A stretch of 8,433 nucleotides of DNA from Woeseiaceae bacterium (lineage in GTDB: Bacteria; Pseudomonadota; Gammaproteobacteria; Steroidobacterales; Woeseiaceae). Both the position numbers and the translations under genes were made by a program. The notes beneath the pieces are model-generated. The model was not told where the DNA came from and did not search any database. It was given only the letters and a program-made list of their open reading frames with translations. Positions within the stretch are counted from its first letter, which is position 1. Each line of letters begins with the position of its first letter. The stretch is from positions 1-8,433 of the forward strand of contig JAKEGN010000034.1 in assembly GCA_022615525.1 (NCBI GenBank), in the 5' to 3' direction. Shown here piece after piece: positions 6,451 to 8,433 of the stretch.

Positions 6451-7466
6451 CGCGCACCAGTGCCAGCGCGCCCGGCAAGATCGTGCTGTGCGGTGAGTAC
6501 GCCGTGCTGGGAGGTGCACCAGCCATAGTGACGGCGGTCGATCGCCGTGCGCGGGTCGTATTGGAAACCATCGGGGGCAAAGAGCACCTGCTGGACGCAC
6601 CGGGAATGGCCAGTGGCGGGTCGCAGTTTCGCCGGCTGGCGTCCGGTGCCTACACGTGGTCGGGTCCCCGTTACCCGCTGGTCGAGCACGTCCTCGATGC
6701 CTGCCCCGCGGCGGCGGCAGCTTCGTTGTCGATGCAGCTCGACACGCAGGCATTTCGCGATCCCCAAAGCGGCGCAAAGCTCGGATTGGGTTCGAGTGCA
6801 GCACTTGCGACTGCATTGGCCGCGGCACTCGATGCGCTGTTTCCCGGCGGGCCGGATGTGCACCAGATGGCCGCAGCAGCGCACCGCAACTACCAGTCGG
6901 GCAACGGCAGCGGGGCGGATGTCGCGGCCTCATTTGCCGGTGGCACGATACGCTTTCAACGGTCCGATACGGGGCCCGGCAGGCTGCCGGGCGTACGGGC
7001 ATTGCCATGGCCAAAAGGACTCGAGTACCGGGTGCTGTGGAGCGGCCAGGCGTCGGACACAGTTGCGAAACTCCGGCAACTGGAGGTGCGGAAGGCACTG
7101 CGGTGCAACAGCGCTCAGGCGTTGACGGCGTCCGCCAATCTTGTGGCAGATCTGTGGGGCTCGTCGTCGAACGAGACGCTGCTCGATGCGTTGCGAACTT
7201 ACGTTGCGGACCTGCAGCATTTCAGCGCGGACCAGGATCTCGGCATCTTCGATGCCGGGCATCTCGGGCTGACGATCGCCGCGGTCGAATCGGCGCTCGT
7301 GTACAAACCTTGCGGCGCGGGGGGCGGTGACACAGGTATCGTCTTCGGTACCAGTGCAGACGCACTGAATACTTTCTGCGAGCATGCGACGCGCAGCGGA
7401 TTCACCCGCCTCGACCTGTCGATTGCGGCACCCGGCGTGTCGATCGAAGCGGGGCATGACGAATGA
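6447..7466 (+). CDS. mvaK2: GHMP-type phosphomevalonate kinase
   Basis: 339 residues. It should convert 5-phosphomevalonate and ATP to 5-diphosphomevalonate, the MvaD substrate. GHMP motifs appear in order: APGKIVLCGEYAVL at 8-21; KLGLGSSAAL at 111-120, the phosphate-binding loop; GNGSGADVAASFAGG at 152-166; and KPCGAGGGDTGIVF at 287-300. The GSGADVAAS and K-P-x-GAGGGD forms are those I associate with phosphomevalonate kinases. Mevalonate kinases usually show HGTPSGID at the corresponding place and differ in the C-terminal motif. This separates the two kinases but is not proof; a bifunctional or mevalonate kinase role is the main alternative. The frame is open upstream to 6336, but the family N-terminus starts at ATG 6447, which overlaps the mvaD stop as ATGA. 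Its own stop overlaps the reductase start in the same way, so all three proteins are probably made by coupled translation. Confidence 0.85.
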   Translation: MTRTSASAPGKIVLCGEYAVLGGAPAIVTAVDRRARVVLETIGGKEHLLDAPGMASGGSQFRRLASGAYTWSGPRYPLVEHVLDACPAAAAASLSMQLDTQAFRDPQSGAKLGLGSSAALATALAAALDALFPGGPDVHQMAAAAHRNYQSGNGSGADVAASFAGGTIRFQRSDTGPGRLPGVRALPWPKGLEYRVLWSGQASDTVAKLRQLEVRKALRCNSAQALTASANLVADLWGSSSNETLLDALRTYVADLQHFSADQDLGIFDAGHLGLTIAAVESALVYKPCGAGGGDTGIVFGTSADALNTFCEHATRSGFTRLDLSIAAPGVSIEAGHDE

Positions 7467-8433
7467 TCGATTCGCGAATCAACAACTTCTATCGCATGAC
7501 TGTCGACGAGCGGCTCGACGAACTCTTCGAGCGGGAAATCATCGATGTCGACATGCTGCGGCGGCTCAAGAGCAGCAGGGGCATGCTGTCACGCGACATG
7601 GCCGATCGCATGGTGGAAAACGTGATCGGTATTTTCAGCATGCCTTTTGCTGTCGCGCCGAACTTCCGTTTGAACGGAAGGGACTATGTCGTGCCGATGG
7701 TGACGGAGGAACCATCGGTGGTCGCTGCCGTTAGCGCAGCCGCCTTGCTGGTGCGCAATTGCGGAGGGTTCACGACGACGAGTACGGCACCGGTAACCAT
7801 CGGCCAGATTCACCTGCACGGGCTCGCGGACGGGCAGGCCTCGAGCCTTGCGCTCGCCGCTGCGGAGGCGGAGCTTATCGCGCTGGCGAACGGCCTGCAG
7901 CCCGGCCTGGTGGCGAGGGGCGGCGGAGCCTCGGGCATCGAGATTCGCAGTTTGCAGCTGGCCGACGGTCGACCGGCGCTGGTATTGCACCTGCTCGTCG
8001 ATACGCGGGATGCCATGGGGGCGAACCTCGTGAACACGATGTGCGAGGGGATAGCCGGCCGCGTTGCCGAGTTGGCCGGCGGTGCTGCGGTGCTGAAGAT
8101 CGTGTCCAATCTTGCCGATCGCTCGATCGTCAGCGCGAGTGCCAGCATTCCTGTCGATCGTTTGGGGGCCGACGGCGCGAGGTTGCGGGACGCTATCGTG
8201 CTGGCCAACGAGATTGCCCTTGTCGACCCCTACCGCGCTGCGACGCACAACAAGGGCATCATGAATGGTATGGATGCAGTCGCCGTCGCCACCGGTAACG
8301 ACTGGCGGGCACTCGAGGCGGGCGCGCACGCTTATGCGGTGCGCGATGGCGCCTATCGTGCCCTGACGAGCTGGACCGCAGCGGACAACGGTGATCTTCG
8401 CGGGATGCTGCGCTTGCCGGTCCGGATGGGCAC
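7463..8433 (+). CDS. mvaA: Class II hydroxymethylglutaryl-CoA reductase, N-terminal 323 residues; runs off the right edge
   Basis: This enzyme interconverts HMG-CoA and mevalonate using two NAD(P)H; in a biosynthetic operon it supplies mevalonate. The N-terminus SRINNFYRMTVDERL is typical of the soluble class II form and there is no membrane region. E83 in VTEEPSVVAA, K264 in THNKGIMNG and D280 in ATGNDWRA match the catalytic Glu83, Lys267 and Asp283 of the Pseudomonas mevalonii enzyme. DAMGAN at 183-188, GGGASGIE at 153-160 and VDPYRAATHNKG around 254-265 are strongly conserved. The catalytic histidine near residue 380 is beyond the window, as are about 100 residues. By eye, the position of P. 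mevalonii Asp146, linked to NADH preference, is Q146 here. The start ATG at 7463 overlaps the kinase stop (ATGA), and residue numbers up to E83 agree exactly with the known enzyme, which supports this start. Confidence 0.97.
   Translation, partial: MIDSRINNFYRMTVDERLDELFEREIIDVDMLRRLKSSRGMLSRDMADRMVENVIGIFSMPFAVAPNFRLNGRDYVVPMVTEEPSVVAAVSAAALLVRNCGGFTTTSTAPVTIGQIHLHGLADGQASSLALAAAEAELIALANGLQPGLVARGGGASGIEIRSLQLADGRPALVLHLLVDTRDAMGANLVNTMCEGIAGRVAELAGGAAVLKIVSNLADRSIVSASASIPVDRLGADGARLRDAIVLANEIALVDPYRAATHNKGIMNGMDAVAVATGNDWRALEAGAHAYAVRDGAYRALTSWTAADNGDLRGMLRLPVRMG

Noticed and set aside
6447..7466. Mevalonate kinase as primary call for the GHMP kinase
   Set aside because: The GSGADVAAS and KPxGAGGGD motif forms fit phosphomevalonate kinase better. 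It is kept as an alternative because motif reading by eye is not decisive.

Overview
The window looks like GC-rich chromosomal DNA from a Gram-negative proteobacterium, most likely a gammaproteobacterium. The clearest evidence is a type II secretion assembly pair (GspA/GspB), which requires an outer membrane, together with DinB and IspA proteins of proteobacterial type. The genus cannot be read from the sequence. Coding density is very high: eight protein genes, two of them cut by the window edges, and one real intergenic region of 137 bp (5357-5493). I see no RNA gene, insertion sequence, CRISPR array or integration site.

The genes form two divergent blocks that face away from 5357-5493. Leftward (minus strand), in order of transcription, are ispA (farnesyl diphosphate synthase), dinB (DNA polymerase IV, start overlapping the ispA stop), gspA (membrane AAA ATPase with a peptidoglycan-binding domain), gspB, and the N-terminal 301 residues of a DAK2/FakA-like kinase subunit that runs off the left edge. 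Gaps are -1, 66, 22 and 22 bp, so these may be one polycistronic unit.

Rightward (plus strand) are mvaD (diphosphomevalonate decarboxylase), a GHMP phosphomevalonate kinase, and the N-terminal 323 residues of a class II HMG-CoA reductase that runs off the right edge. Both junctions are 4-bp ATGA overlaps, so translation is probably coupled.

The central biological point is isoprenoid metabolism. Most Proteobacteria make isopentenyl diphosphate (IPP) by the MEP pathway and often carry ispA beside xseB and dxs. Here ispA lies back to back with a compact mevalonate-pathway operon: HMG-CoA reductase makes mevalonate, the GHMP kinase makes diphosphomevalonate, MvaD makes IPP, and IspA condenses IPP with DMAPP into farnesyl diphosphate. 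Mevalonate kinase, HMG-CoA synthase and IPP isomerase are not in the window and may lie to the right.

The divergent region holds a perfect TATAAT hexamer ahead of mvaD. It overlaps a cluster of GGATTA/TAATCC half-sites in inverted and direct arrangement, which resembles an operator. A separate GC-rich inverted repeat lies closer to ispA.
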